DNA of 64,000 bases from Paraburkholderia tuberum STM678 (GCF_902833905.1 NZ_CADFGP010000043.1:1-64000), one strand, 5' to 3'; shown: positions 36,007 to 45,092, counted from the first letter of the stretch. Notes: generated by a model not told the origin, from the sequence alone. Program-made: numbers and translations.

Positions 36007-36040
36007 AAAGGGGTGCAGTCCGCAAAGGCTGCACCCCTTT
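36007..36040. terminator. Strong bidirectional terminator ending the pilus operon
   Basis: A perfect 12-bp stem (AAAGGGGTGCAG with CTGCACCCCTTT) around a 10-base loop lies between the convergent genes ending at 35968 and 36071. A-rich and T-rich ends serve both strands. Confidence 0.9.
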
Positions 36041-36070
36041 CTGTATTGAAGCGTGTCTTGCGGGATAGTG

Positions 36071-37093
36071 TTAGCCGACGATGTTTCCGGTCGTGAAGGT
36101 GAAATTACGCGAAAAAGCCGTGCCGTTGACCGTGCCAGTGACCGAAACGCTGTATGTCGTATTCGCCGTCAAAGGAGTAGCCGGATAAGCCACCGCTGCA
36201 TACGGCTGCGTGATCTTGTTCGGATCGTTGGCCGAATAGAGCAGTTGCAGGTTGATGACGTTGCCGGACGGGTCGGTCATCGTGCCCGAAGTCAGCACAA
36301 TCGTATCGGTCGCGTTGCCGATGACAACAACCGGCGTGCCCCACGGACCCGATGTATTCGGCGGCGTAGGCGATTCCGAAACGGCCTTGTACGGAACGCC
36401 GGTCGTGCCTTGACACGGAAACGTCATGGGTCCGCTTGTGGTGAGTTGCTGCATCGACGTGTCTGCGAGAGTCAGTGAACCCCAAGCCACCGGGAAGCCA
36501 TTCAGTGCCGTCTCGTATTCGCCAACGCCCATCTTCGTAACGGGGGTCAGCAGAATCTGAGAGTGGTACACGGTCGAAATCCACTCATTCACCAGTGTCT
36601 GGCCGTACTGCGTTTCCGAGAGTGCCGACGTGGTGTAGTAATTCGCACTTACGCCACCAGTGTATGCGACAGCAGACGGGAATCCGAAATGAACGTCCCG
36701 ATCAACGTAACTCACGCCGGTAAAGCCTTGCTGACCAGCCGTTTCGTTGTCGGCCACCGTGTTGTTCAATCCTTCCCACATCGCATGCGCTTGCGCAGCT
36801 TGATCGAGAATCGTGTTTTGCTGAACTGCCGGGAAACCGCATTGCTGACGGTAGGCGTTGACCTGATTAAACATCGCAAGCGTGGCGCTGTTCGCTGCGT
36901 ATTGCGGGGTGGGTTGAGTGCCCGTTACCGGAGAGCTGGCCGAACTCGGAGAGCTGGCCGAACCCGGGGCGCTTGCCGGCGTCGCGGCGCCGGTAGAGCT
37001 GCTCCCCCCGCCACCGCCACCACCGCATGCGGCGACGAGGATGCTGGCTGCAACCGCAGCCGAAGTCAGTGCGAAAGTGCTTTTGATGGTCAT
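36071..37093 (-). CDS. CAP/SCP-domain lipoprotein
   Basis: 340 residues. Signal peptide with lipobox LVAAC at about 19-23, then a glycine run and an S/P/A-rich linker to about 62. The CAP domain follows (ATLAMFNQVNAYRQQCGFPAVQQN, DQAAQAHAMWEGLN, STVYHSQILLTPVTKMGVGEYE), with conserved H/E-like cavity residues. The C-terminal 100 residues form an Ig-like beta domain (ATPLTANTTYSVSVTGTVNG). Likely outer-membrane anchored. The role beside a pilus operon is unknown. Confidence 0.85.
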   Translation of the reverse strand: MTIKSTFALTSAAVAASILVAACGGGGGGGSSSTGAATPASAPGSASSPSSASSPVTGTQPTPQYAANSATLAMFNQVNAYRQQCGFPAVQQNTILDQAAQAHAMWEGLNNTVADNETAGQQGFTGVSYVDRDVHFGFPSAVAYTGGVSANYYTTSALSETQYGQTLVNEWISTVYHSQILLTPVTKMGVGEYETALNGFPVAWGSLTLADTSMQQLTTSGPMTFPCQGTTGVPYKAVSESPTPPNTSGPWGTPVVVIGNATDTIVLTSGTMTDPSGNVINLQLLYSANDPNKITQPYAAVAYPATPLTANTTYSVSVTGTVNGTAFSRNFTFTTGNIVG

Positions 37094-37293
37094 TTTTCTG
37101 GCCCTAGTCGTTAGTGCAGTCGCCCCCGCGATCTGCTTACTTTCATCTTATCGAGCGCAATCCAAAGTCAAGGCAGCGTCGGCCGCAACCTTCGGAAAGC
37201 GTGAATGCTTACCGCAATTTTCACGTGCGCAGGCATTGTAAAGAGCGGTAAGCACTTGCGGCGAGCCCGTCGTTGTGTAGACGCAACCGTTTG

Positions 37294-37668
37294 CTACCGT
37301 CGCCCGGAGCGGTTCCTTCGCCGGTTTATGCGAATTGCAACGAATAGCGCGGCGAGTAGGATGCCGGCGATCGCTGGCTGTTGTTTTCCAACCGTTGAGA
37401 GCAGCAGCGACCCGCCCCACAGAAGCGCGAGGAAGAACACAACACGCTTGAATGTCTTGCTGTCAAGCACGCGCAAGATGCGGCCACCTGACTGCGCGCA
37501 CCGTTTCGAGTACTGTTCGTTGGATCGTTCAAGGTCGAAGGCTTGCGTGTCCTGCGTCGCCTGCCGCTCGGCTTTGTAATGCCGCTCGTACCGTTGAAAC
37601 CTTGCGTCGCCACGGCCCCTGAGCCAGGCCGCGACGCTGTCACCGAAGAGATAGGCGAAGTCCTGCAT
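37294..37668 (-). CDS. Small membrane protein with charged N terminus
   Basis: 124 residues from ATG at 37668, one base after the stop of the small gene upstream. A charged N-terminal part (RGRGDARFQRYERHYKAERQA) precedes two predicted membrane segments (VVFFLALLWGGSLLL and PAIAGILLAALFVAI) and a basic tail. No family is recognised. Translational coupling to the 56-residue gene is likely. Confidence 0.65.
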   Translation of the reverse strand: MQDFAYLFGDSVAAWLRGRGDARFQRYERHYKAERQATQDTQAFDLERSNEQYSKRCAQSGGRILRVLDSKTFKRVVFFLALLWGGSLLLSTVGKQQPAIAGILLAALFVAIRINRRRNRSGRR

Positions 37669-37669
37669 A

Positions 37670-37840
37670 TCAGTGGATGACGTCCGAGCAGAACTCCACC
37701 GCGCCAATGACATCCGGAATGCATTGGCCGTCGGCTTCGGCGTGGAACTCGCCAGTCTCAATGTCGCGCCAGCCGAACTGTGCCCGGCCATCGTGAGAGA
37801 AAACCACCAACCCAATTTGAACCGCGAAATCCTGATGCAT
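37670..37840 (-). CDS. Small hypothetical protein (56 aa)
   Basis: Starts MHQDFAVQIGLVVFSHDGRAQFG at 37840 with an AGGAG ribosome-binding site at normal spacing. Acidic, no membrane segment. It overlaps the region just downstream of the FlhC-like gene stop (37854) and is followed after one base by the membrane-protein gene. Function unknown. Confidence 0.6.
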   Translation of the reverse strand: MHQDFAVQIGLVVFSHDGRAQFGWRDIETGEFHAEADGQCIPDVIGAVEFCSDVIH

Positions 37841-37853
37841 GACGCACTCTCCT

Positions 37854-39038
37854 TCAGTGTGACTGCTTGCGCTTGCTGACCTGACTCTTTGGAGAGAGAA
37901 GGTAGTTGCAACCGGGGCAGCTAAAGTCCTTCGCCAGTTCAATCTTCCCTTCGCCGTTGGACAGGACGTAGTCCGTGCCGCAGCTGCGGCAAGGTGCCAT
38001 CGTCAGACGGGAGTCAAGCGCCATCGCCCTCGTCAGGTGATTGCCGCGATCGGCCGTAATCACGAGACTTTTGCCGAAGGTCTTGGCCATGATGTCGTTA
38101 GCCGCAATGAGCGCTTCGGGAATGTTCCCGCCGTTGTCCAGCGCACTGCGATAGAGCCACACGTATGTCGTCGCCTGAAGCCGATGAACGGATTGCTCGA
38201 CGTACCAGATCAACGACGTAGGGTTGCATCCGCAAGGCGAACTCACGCCGTGGATGTGCTTGTATGTGGCGCGAGCCTTGCCCGGGTTCAGGCTAAAGAG
38301 GTTTGTTGCGGTCGATGCCCGGCAGCCTTGACCCATCATCATGCGTGCGAACACCTCCTTTTCGCTTCGCTCAAGCCGCAGGTCTGTCCACGCGTGCTGA
38401 TAGGGAAGGGAGGCGGTGCGAACGGGGGAAGTGCGCATCAGATAGTGAGCGACCGTTTCTTCGGTGAGCCACCCAGCGCCGAATTCCATCCAGAAATTCG
38501 AGTCGTGGAAACGCCACCGGAAAAGCGGAAACTTGATCGCGCCGATCGCGTTGTCAAGCCGTGCCATCGGGAGCGATTTGAGATACGACGCGAGTTCTTT
38601 GGAAATGCCGAGTAGCGGTATGGCGGCGACATTCATGTGCAGCACGTCCTTAAGCAACTGAACGTAAGCCTGGTTGTAGTGGTAGATGTCCCGACTGGTG
38701 ATCTGGTCCACTCGCGGCATCTGTTCGGTCAGCTTCTCGACGTTGGGCGAAAACATGGCGCCGTCGACGAACGTCTCCCAGTCGCGCGGATCGTCGAGGA
38801 CTGGAGCAAGGGCAACGAACGGGAGGTTCATAAGCGTTGCCTTCGCGGCGGTCTGCTGCCGGAAAGTATCCATGTTGGCGTGTGAAACGCCGAAAATGCT
38901 CTCCAGCTCGCTATGGCCGGCAAGGGCGAGAAACATGAAGTCGGTAAGGGAAAAGTTCGCGCGCTGTATTTTCTCGGCCAGCCAGGGCGTGAGCAGTACG
39001 TTGCGCGCGTCGGTGCTGAGCGATTTTTCGGTAGACAT
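37854..39038 (-). CDS. FlhC-like zinc protein, enlarged
   Basis: 394 residues from ATG at 39038. The C terminus carries two CxxC pairs (CRSCGTDYVL and SCPGCNYLL) after a helical stretch, like the zinc site of the flagellar master regulator FlhC. A second C-rich stretch (SPCGCNPTS) is central. At twice the normal FlhC length (about 190), it may be a duplicated or fused form. Plasmid-borne FlhC-like regulators are known in Burkholderiales; target genes cannot be told. It is a candidate regulator for the neighbouring pilus operon. Confidence 0.5.
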   Translation of the reverse strand: MSTEKSLSTDARNVLLTPWLAEKIQRANFSLTDFMFLALAGHSELESIFGVSHANMDTFRQQTAAKATLMNLPFVALAPVLDDPRDWETFVDGAMFSPNVEKLTEQMPRVDQITSRDIYHYNQAYVQLLKDVLHMNVAAIPLLGISKELASYLKSLPMARLDNAIGAIKFPLFRWRFHDSNFWMEFGAGWLTEETVAHYLMRTSPVRTASLPYQHAWTDLRLERSEKEVFARMMMGQGCRASTATNLFSLNPGKARATYKHIHGVSSPCGCNPTSLIWYVEQSVHRLQATTYVWLYRSALDNGGNIPEALIAANDIMAKTFGKSLVITADRGNHLTRAMALDSRLTMAPCRSCGTDYVLSNGEGKIELAKDFSCPGCNYLLSPKSQVSKRKQSH

Positions 39039-39105
39039 TATTTGATTTTCTCTCTTGTTAATCACGGCGCCCGGTCTAAGGCGCCATCCACTGAGCATCG
39101 GTTTA

Positions 39106-40437
39106 TTACCGCTGCAATGCCGAATCGATTTCGGCGACATATTTGCGCAACTGCGCAGCAAGTGCTTCAAGCGCTGGGTTGTACTGTTTGGGGTCCGGGG
39201 ATGCGAGGACGGCCAGCTGGAAAGTGCTCATCTTGCCGCTGACGTCTTCCCAGGCCACGGTCAGCGCTTCAAGAGAACTCTGCACTGCCTTCCCCGCATT
39301 CAGTTCGGCTTGCTGGCGACTGATTTCCGCCTCAATGTTGGCTTGATCAATCTTAAGCGCCTGCGTTTTGCTCTTTACCTCTTCGAGCTCCTCGTAGGCG
39401 TCCATCACGGCCTGCTTGGCGGTCTGATATCCCGCGGGAAGGGTCTCGACGGGAATCTCGACCTTTTCTACTTTTGCCGGTGCGTTCAGGGCCGCCTTGA
39501 GTTCCAAGGAAAGTTCCAGTACTTTCTTGTTTTGGACAGCCAGTTCCTGTTCCATCGTCGGATAGCCGGCAGTGCGTTCGGTAAGAGCCTGGCGAAGGTT
39601 GGCGATGCTGCTTTCCTTTTCGGAAAGGTGACGCTCGTAAGTCGCAAGTTGCTCTCTCAGATGCTGACTTTCGCGCTCTGTGACATCGAGTTGCGTCTTG
39701 TGATCCTCAAGGATCTCGTGGATTTTTTCCAATTCGCGAGCGGCGTCTTCGGCCTCTTCCTCTTTAAGCTGGAGTTCTCGCAAGAGCCTTTCGACGTCGT
39801 CCTTGGTCATCTTCTTGCCGTTGGGAAGCTCATTGGCTTCCTTCTTCTTCAGCATGATGGTTTCGATCTGCTCTTCCGTGACGTCTTGCGCGGCCAGCAG
39901 ATTAAGCTCTCCATAGCTGAAGACTCGGATTGCTTCCGCATTGTCGGCAAACTTCTGATGGCATCGAATGTAGCCGCGCGCGCTGGGCTGTGTGATCCCC
40001 ATCGCCTTATGGAAAAACGCAAAGCACAGTTGCGCCGCCTTCCTGCGAGCAGGAAACGTATCGCCGACCTTCCCGGTGTGGTGGGTAATGGCCATCTTCA
40101 CCATCTGCTGAAGGTGACCGCCGAGGATAATGAGTTCTTGTACAACCTTCGAGCGGGACTCGGACACCGACAGCATGTGCTCTACGAGCTTGGCGATGAA
40201 GTCGGTGTGTTCCGGCCCGGTGCCAAAAACGTCTCGGGCGGCTGCGGCAATGTTATCGCGGGTTACCGCGTTCGGATCTTGGACGCTAAAAACGAATTCA
40301 TTGATTGGGTCAAAAGAGACCATATCCGCGGCATTCCCCGCGCTATCGTCGTGTGGCGTGATCCCCGGCAGCAGTCCCGGAACTGGCCCTCGGCTCGACG
40401 GCATCAAGTCAGTACTGGACGTCTTGCGATTTTGCAT
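39106..40437 (-). CDS. Coiled-coil protein of unknown function
   Basis: 443 residues. The N-terminal 180 residues look globular (PSARGYIRCHQKFADNAEAIRVFSYGEL), resembling a helical DNA-binding module. Residues about 200-400 are heptad-rich (LLRELQLKEEEAEDAARELEKIHEILEDH and onward), a long coiled coil. This layout is shared with KfrA-type plasmid proteins, but I cannot confirm homology. It has a TCTGGAGAGA leader like parM and the gene at 41987. Confidence 0.65.
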   Translation of the reverse strand: MQNRKTSSTDLMPSSRGPVPGLLPGITPHDDSAGNAADMVSFDPINEFVFSVQDPNAVTRDNIAAAARDVFGTGPEHTDFIAKLVEHMLSVSESRSKVVQELIILGGHLQQMVKMAITHHTGKVGDTFPARRKAAQLCFAFFHKAMGITQPSARGYIRCHQKFADNAEAIRVFSYGELNLLAAQDVTEEQIETIMLKKKEANELPNGKKMTKDDVERLLRELQLKEEEAEDAARELEKIHEILEDHKTQLDVTERESQHLREQLATYERHLSEKESSIANLRQALTERTAGYPTMEQELAVQNKKVLELSLELKAALNAPAKVEKVEIPVETLPAGYQTAKQAVMDAYEELEEVKSKTQALKIDQANIEAEISRQQAELNAGKAVQSSLEALTVAWEDVSGKMSTFQLAVLASPDPKQYNPALEALAAQLRKYVAEIDSALQR

Positions 40438-40684
40438 TCTTCTCTCCAGAAGTTAAAAGAAAACGACCACCCTTGTTGTCGTCGTGGAAAAAGAGCATGT
40501 GCTCAAGACGCGACTGGGCGAATGTCCCGCTGTCGTTTATTGCGCGGCGTTGTTGGGTCGATCGTGGCTGCGGGCGCCTGTCAACAGCTTCAGAACCGCC
40601 AAACCAAACGTGAAGACCCTTGCCGCGCCAGGGTTGTCGCCGAACTTTGATGACAGCGTAGGTCGTCGCTTTCGTCTCGCGCAT
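40409..40684 (-). CDS. Hypothetical protein (91 aa)
   Basis: Basic product beginning MRETKATTYAVIKVRRQPWRG and overlapping the start of the coiled-coil gene by 29 bases. No motif is recognised. It is placed as a possible first gene of a leftward operon. Support is limited to its plausible N terminus and the coupling overlap. Confidence 0.35.
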   Translation of the reverse strand: MRETKATTYAVIKVRRQPWRGKGLHVWFGGSEAVDRRPQPRSTQQRRAINDSGTFAQSRLEHMLFFHDDNKGGRFLLTSGEKNAKSQDVQY

Positions 40685-40890
40685 GTTGTGCCCCGGTCTG
40701 GCGTCTATGAGCAGACGCTGAGTAGTAAGAGAGAGTAACGCTGTGTAACTGCGCTCAACCTGCGAAAGGCGGCGTTTTTATACCGGCTTTCCGCCATGGG
40801 AACCGCGTCATATTCGTCTGACGAAAGCCTCAAGGTAGGTTTAACGGTTACATTTCTGAAACATTTAGGGAAATCGGTGGAAGATTTGGT

Positions 40891-41601
40891 CTATCGCTCC
40901 TTGTCGGCCACGTAAGAATTACCACTCACGCGTGCGAGATGCGCGTCCATCGCCGCTCGGGTGGTCTGTAGTAAGGGAGCTATCGCGGTGGCAGCCTTCC
41001 TGACATCAATTGCGGGTAACCCGCTGAAGCTATCGCGGCGCGCGCGAAGCCAGTGCGGCAGGTCGCCAAGAGAAAGAAGGTCGGAGTGCAGCGCGGGGCT
41101 AAGGTGCGCGTCGTCGGAAACAAGCAGCCCTGCGCCGGCGACTGGCCATAGTGTTGGCAGCCGACTGCGAAAAAAGGCGACCTTGGTCCGGTTCTGTTCA
41201 AGAGGGGATCGACGGTCCTGAGCACTGCCGTCGCGGTCGGTTCTCGTCAAAAACCCCTGCGCACTCGACGGGCTGATGTGCCCCGACCAGTTCTTTGTCT
41301 CGAACACGAAGATGCCGAACGGGGTCACTGCGAGGTGATCGATCTCTGCGCTGGGGAAGTCGGTTCCCGGCGCATGTTCAATGATGATCGGTCCTTCGAA
41401 GAGGTGATAGTCAGCGCTGCAAAGCGCGATCAGGGTTTCGCGTAGCCTGGCCTGCGCTTTGGCTTCGCCCGCCGCGCCGAGTGCCGCGCTACGGTCTTTA
41501 GGTTTTTGCCGAAGCCATTGGAAGGATGGGCGTTTCTTGCGGGTGAGGAGTTGCCATGCGCCGACGCCTAAAAGGATCTCGAAGAACATCTGTTGCCCCA
41601 T
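40891..41601 (-). CDS. NERD-domain nuclease-related membrane protein
   Basis: 236 residues from ATG at 41601; a start 49 codons upstream is possible. An N-terminal hydrophobic segment (MFFEILLGVGAWQLL) is followed by a NERD domain. AALGAAGEAKAQARLRE is the early glutamate helix; then come DFPSAEIDHLAVTPFGIFVFETKNW with catalytic-type D and E-x-K, and a later LLVSDDA strand. NERD proteins are PD-(D/E)XK-like nucleases, often on plasmids. Membrane anchoring and plasmid location suggest DNA processing or defence. Confidence 0.8.
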   Translation of the reverse strand: MGQQMFFEILLGVGAWQLLTRKKRPSFQWLRQKPKDRSAALGAAGEAKAQARLRETLIALCSADYHLFEGPIIIEHAPGTDFPSAEIDHLAVTPFGIFVFETKNWSGHISPSSAQGFLTRTDRDGSAQDRRSPLEQNRTKVAFFRSRLPTLWPVAGAGLLVSDDAHLSPALHSDLLSLGDLPHWLRARRDSFSGLPAIDVRKAATAIAPLLQTTRAAMDAHLARVSGNSYVADKER

Positions 41602-41756
41602 GCAGTGTGATGTGTAGGACCAGCTTGACACGCTCACATCGAAGTCAAGGAAGCTAAAGACGTCGAATCCACATCGCAAAGGCGAAAGCGCACCTGTTTT
41701 CTGAAGCTTTACCGTCGCTCGGTCGCGGTGAGATGCGTAAAGTGGCATTCATCCCC

Positions 41757-41775
41757 GCGTCTCCGACGCATCGAC
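41757..41775 (+). promoter_or_regulatory. Hairpin-ATCGAC leader element, copy 1
   Basis: GCGTC-TCC-GACGC stem-loop immediately followed by ATCGAC, preceded by ATCCCC. It lies 210 bases upstream of the gene at 41987 and is one of six copies in this window (see 43858, 47525, 56209, 61682, 63458). Confidence 0.6.
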
Positions 41776-41986
41776 CCGAGTTACTGGCCTTGTTGGACAC
41801 GCGGCCGGCCTCTATCCCATCTCCCATCTGTTTGCTTCCGCCGATAGCTGCTTTTGTCACGCCTTGCTGAGCCGTGAGAAAAGCGTCTCTCCGCGCGCCC
41901 GTTTTCCCTGCTCGTTTGAGCATCGAAACGGTCCAGTGCCTTCCAGCCTGGACATCCCCTAGTGCGTTATTTTTCTGGAGAGAAAA

Positions 41987-42298
41987 ATGCCGAAGCAGTT
42001 CGTTATGAAGGCGACCCAATCGCCGTTGTCGTTCCTTGCTGTGTGTTTTGGCCTTTGGTTTGCGGCTCATTCATTTTTCGCTGCTCTTTTCGTCGGTTTC
42101 GTTGTCTACCGGTGGATCAAGGCATCGATTCGCAACGCAATGAAAGACGAAAAAGAAGCAAGCGATGCAATAGCAGCAACCTCCGCGACTGCGCAGCCTC
42201 AGGCTGAAGCGGTTAAGGCGGCGGCTGTCACTCCTATAAAACGACAGTACGCCAAGTCACCTGTCGTTGTTCCGCTTAAGACAGGCACCGACGAATAG
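41987..42298 (+). CDS. Small membrane protein (103 aa)
   Basis: ATG at 41987 with GGAGAG upstream. A hydrophobic pair of segments at about 14-45 (SPLSFLAVCFGLWFAAHSFFAALFVGFVVYRW) is followed by a charged, A-rich cytoplasmic tail. No family is recognised. It is preceded by the ATCGAC leader element and followed by a 13-bp stem hairpin at 42316-42343. Confidence 0.6.
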   Translation: MPKQFVMKATQSPLSFLAVCFGLWFAAHSFFAALFVGFVVYRWIKASIRNAMKDEKEASDAIAATSATAQPQAEAVKAAAVTPIKRQYAKSPVVVPLKTGTDE

Positions 42299-42315
42299 TC
42301 GGCCCGCCACTGACC

Positions 42316-42391
42316 GCAAAGATGCCCGTTCGGGCGTCTTTGCACCTTCACCCCAACGGGAACCAACCCGTTGCGGGCATGGGTTCCCGTT
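42316..42391 (+). promoter_or_regulatory. Terminator-like hairpin plus competing-hairpin leader
   Basis: A 13-bp stem (42316-42328 with 42331-42343, one G-U pair) is followed by a leader. There AACGGGAACC (42355-42364) can pair either with the near CCCGTT (42367-42372) or with the far GGTTCCCGTT (42382-42391, 10 bp). The structures exclude each other and lie 16 bases before the next ATG, as in attenuators or translational switches. Confidence 0.6.
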
Positions 42392-42406
42392 CACCGGAGA
42401 CTACCC

Positions 42407-42841
42407 ATGGAAACCGAAATCACGGCATGGCAACTCGATATGTTCGGCGGGGATCAGCCAATCCTTGCCAACGCACCTCCCAAGCCTGACCCGCTACCTG
42501 ATCCGCAGTTCTGGAGCGAAGCGGTGCGCGACAAGATGGTCGACGCGCTGGTGGAGCTTGCTACCGACAGTCGCCGTGGCGACAACATGCCCGAGTCGTT
42601 GATGGATTGCTGCACGCTACTGAGCGACCGACTCCGCAACCGGAAAAAGCTCGAGCTTGACGACTACCGCGCAACGCTCGGTTGGGTGATGGAGTTCTGG
42701 GACGGCGCCTTGCCGTACCGATACGTTTGCCTCATCAACGGCGTCGATCCTGAGATCCTGCAGGACGTCATCATGAGCAATCCGCTCCTGAAGCGCGACA
42801 TGGAAGACGTCCGTCGTGGCTGCTTCGGTTCGTTGCTGTAG
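42407..42841 (+). CDS. Hypothetical protein (144 aa)
   Basis: ATG at 42407 after an ACCGGAG ribosome-binding site. Acidic, helical protein beginning METEITAWQLDMFGG; residues 45-75 (DKMVDALVELATDSRRGDNMPESLMDCCTLLSDRL) form amphipathic helices. No recognised domain. It is followed closely by the KfrB-like gene, with which it probably forms an operon. Confidence 0.6.
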   Translation: METEITAWQLDMFGGDQPILANAPPKPDPLPDPQFWSEAVRDKMVDALVELATDSRRGDNMPESLMDCCTLLSDRLRNRKKLELDDYRATLGWVMEFWDGALPYRYVCLINGVDPEILQDVIMSNPLLKRDMEDVRRGCFGSLL

Positions 42842-42851
42842 GAGAGCCGAA

Positions 42852-43631
42852 ATGACGACAACGACATTTAGCAGGCTCCTCGGCGGCCTCTTTGGCGCAG
42901 GCGAAAGCAAACAATCAACGCCAGCAGCGCCTCCTGGACCGGTAGTTGTGGGACAAGGAGGGCGCAACGAGCGGCACGTCGTGATAGCGGGCGAGGCACG
43001 GCTCTTTCGCGATGAGGGCGACGTCGTCGTCCAGTTCCGTCCGGCGTTCGACTACGAGCTACGCGACACGCCAGTCGGTATGAAACTCGTTCCCTCACTG
43101 GAGCCTCATTGGGCCGTAGTCAGCGAACATCAGGGCTCGCTGAGGGACGCGATCGCGGCAGCAATCAGGAGTGCCGCTTCGCCGTTTGCTGTCGAAGCCG
43201 ACGCCAGAGAGATCCAGCCTCGCACGCGATCGCCCGTCGTATCCGGCCCCGCGACAACTGTCATTGACAACGAAGCGCCTGCCTTGGCGTCGCTTGCAAA
43301 GGCACCGACCGCACGCCGGACGGAGCGTTCACACTACGGCGTGGTGAAAGAGTGGGGCGAACGTGAGTTTCCGGACGGCAAGCGCCCGGGCAAGACGTAC
43401 GAGTCGTTCTGCTTAATGCTCGAACACCGCGGCGAGACCAGCGTGTTGCAGGGGGAGGGTCTGCGCGATGCGATAGCGGAAGCGCACTGCCGCATTGGCG
43501 ATCGCGTCGAAGTCAGGCGTCTCGGCAAGACGAAGGTCCCCGCAGTCGACAAACGCGGGCAGCCGAAGCTCGATGCCTCCGGCGCGCAAATCCTCTGGGA
43601 CAAATGGCTGTGGTCCATCACAAAGAAGTAG
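42852..43631 (+). CDS. Protein with C-terminal KfrB-like domain
   Basis: 259 residues from ATG at 42852. An A/T/P-rich N-terminal half is followed by a C-terminal module (about 168-255: YGVVKEWGEREFPDGKRPGKTYESF, LQGEGLRDAIAEAHCRIGDRVEVRRLGK). Its pattern, G followed by L-x-x-A-I and GD-x-V-x-V-x-x-x-G, resembles the KfrB/TraC-linked domain of plasmid proteins. Such domains occur in relaxase- and primase-associated proteins; a primase follows here. The function is inferred. Confidence 0.5.
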   Translation: MTTTTFSRLLGGLFGAGESKQSTPAAPPGPVVVGQGGRNERHVVIAGEARLFRDEGDVVVQFRPAFDYELRDTPVGMKLVPSLEPHWAVVSEHQGSLRDAIAAAIRSAASPFAVEADAREIQPRTRSPVVSGPATTVIDNEAPALASLAKAPTARRTERSHYGVVKEWGEREFPDGKRPGKTYESFCLMLEHRGETSVLQGEGLRDAIAEAHCRIGDRVEVRRLGKTKVPAVDKRGQPKLDASGAQILWDKWLWSITKK

Positions 43632-43857
43632 TGATCGTTCTGCATCACCGTTGATCCCGAAAATACTCACCGTCGATCCTGTATCGGCTCACCTTTCGTT
43701 GTTGTGCCCGTCCCCCACGGATGGGCATGGCAACGGAGGTGAGTTTTCTCCTTCCCGGTCCCGGCCGGAACCCCAATAGGCAACGCCTTCCTTGCTGAAA
43801 AAAGCCGTATTCCTTCACCGCTGCGTGATGGACGGCTTTTTTGAGCACGGTTTCACC

Positions 43858-43875
43858 GCCTGTAAAGGCATCGAC
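43858..43875 (+). promoter_or_regulatory. Hairpin-ATCGAC leader element, copy 2
   Basis: GCC-TGTAAA-GGC stem-loop immediately followed by ATCGAC, preceded by TTTCACC, 29 bases upstream of the primase ATG. An 11-bp A/T-ended stem terminator (AAAAAAGCCGT with ACGGCTTTTTT, 43797-43842) lies just upstream. Confidence 0.6.
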
Positions 43876-43903
43876 CTCAACCACACCACTACTGGAGTGA
43901 CAT

Positions 43904-44989
43904 ATGAATGTTAAGGACCTCAGGCTGTCCCCGGAACAGTGGATTGCGTTGCTCCAGAAGTACGGGGTGCCCGCAACGTCATTGACCGGAAAGGGCGCGC
44001 CCTGTCCCATTTGCGGCGGTAACGACCGCTTTACCTATGACAACAAGCGCGAGCGCGGCGATTGGGTTTGCCGTAAGTGCAACGACGGAAGCATGAAAGC
44101 CGGTGACGGCTTCGAGCTCATCTGCAAGAGCGCGGGAATCACATTCCGTGAATTGATGCTGGAACTGGACGGTGGCATCCCTGCCGCTATGCCCAGCGGG
44201 CAGAGTCGATTGGGCAAAGCGCCAGCGGCCAGCCGCAAGGCCGACCCGGCGTGGGCGCGCAAAAGGCTCGAATCAATGTGGGACAGCGCTGTCGTCAACG
44301 GTCGCGATGATCTTATAAGCCGCTATCTGCGCGCACGCGTTCCTGGTCTTGAAGTCTCGCCATCGTCGGCGCTACGTCTGGCAATGCTCGAGTACCGGCA
44401 CGAGAAGAAGGTGATCGGCAAGTGGCCCGGCATTCTCGCGAAATTCACGCTGCCCGACGGCCGCCTCGGGACTCTTCACCGGACGTTTCTTGACCGGACG
44501 AAACCTGCAAAGGCCTCGATCATCACTAACGATGGCGAGGTTTTGCCTCCGAAGCTGAACGACGTGACTGTGAACAGGTTGAACGGCGGCGCAGTCCGGC
44601 TGATGGAGCCGGTCAATGGCGAGATCGGTGTAGGCGAGGGTCTGGAGACAGTGCTCGGCGCGCACATGCTGTTTGGTTCGCCTGTCTGGTATTGCCTGAA
44701 CCGCATACTGCTTTCCGACTTCGTTGTCCCGGACGGGCTTGGAATCCGAGTCGTGCACATCTTCGCGGATTTTGATGCGGTCGATCCGAAGACGCGAAAG
44801 TCTCCGGGGATGGCTGACGCACTGGCGCTTGCCAGGCGTCTGCGCTCCGACGGCTACACGGCAATCGTCCATCGGCCGAGAATCCGGGGGACTGACTTTG
44901 CTGATGAGTGGCTGGCGTCGTGTAAAGAGCCTCGCGGCCCTGCGGTCCCGGTTCGGGCCGGAAGGACGCCCGAGGCACTGCATTTCTGA
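43904..44989 (+). CDS. DNA primase with zinc ribbon and TOPRIM domain
   Basis: 361 residues. The zinc ribbon has C34, C37 (CPICGG), C56 and C59 (CRKC), as in phage P4/T7-type primases. The TOPRIM catalytic domain follows: E in GVGEGLETVLG near 244 and the DxD-type HIFADFDAVD near 285-290, then GMADALALARRL. It would make primers on plasmid single strands. No helicase domain is fused, unlike P4 alpha. Flanked by terminators on both sides. Confidence 0.9.
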   Translation: MNVKDLRLSPEQWIALLQKYGVPATSLTGKGAPCPICGGNDRFTYDNKRERGDWVCRKCNDGSMKAGDGFELICKSAGITFRELMLELDGGIPAAMPSGQSRLGKAPAASRKADPAWARKRLESMWDSAVVNGRDDLISRYLRARVPGLEVSPSSALRLAMLEYRHEKKVIGKWPGILAKFTLPDGRLGTLHRTFLDRTKPAKASIITNDGEVLPPKLNDVTVNRLNGGAVRLMEPVNGEIGVGEGLETVLGAHMLFGSPVWYCLNRILLSDFVVPDGLGIRVVHIFADFDAVDPKTRKSPGMADALALARRLRSDGYTAIVHRPRIRGTDFADEWLASCKEPRGPAVPVRAGRTPEALHF

Positions 44990-44997
44990 TTAACAGC

Positions 44998-45060
44998 GGG
45001 TTCACCCGCTCGTAGTTTTTCTTAAACCGCCCGGTGGGGATTCGTCCCCGCCGGGGCCGC
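44998..45060 (+). terminator. Tandem hairpins after the primase gene
   Basis: An AGCGGG-TTCA-CCCGCT stem with a nearby T-run ends the primase transcript. It is followed by a second hairpin (GGTGGGGA-TTCG-TCCCCGCC) in the leader of the next gene. The pair repeats the terminator-plus-leader layout seen before most genes in this part. Confidence 0.7.
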
Positions 45061-45092
45061 AATCCGTCTGGGCTTTCCTCATGGAGAGAAGC

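Noticed and set aside
37148..37420. A 90-codon minus-strand frame downstream of the small membrane protein
   Set aside because: Overlaps the end of the membrane-protein gene and has no ribosome-binding site or family; a short secreted peptide cannot be excluded.
39055..40650. A 531-codon plus-strand frame
   Set aside because: It is antisense to the coiled-coil gene; the L/F-rich content mirrors the opposite-strand heptads.
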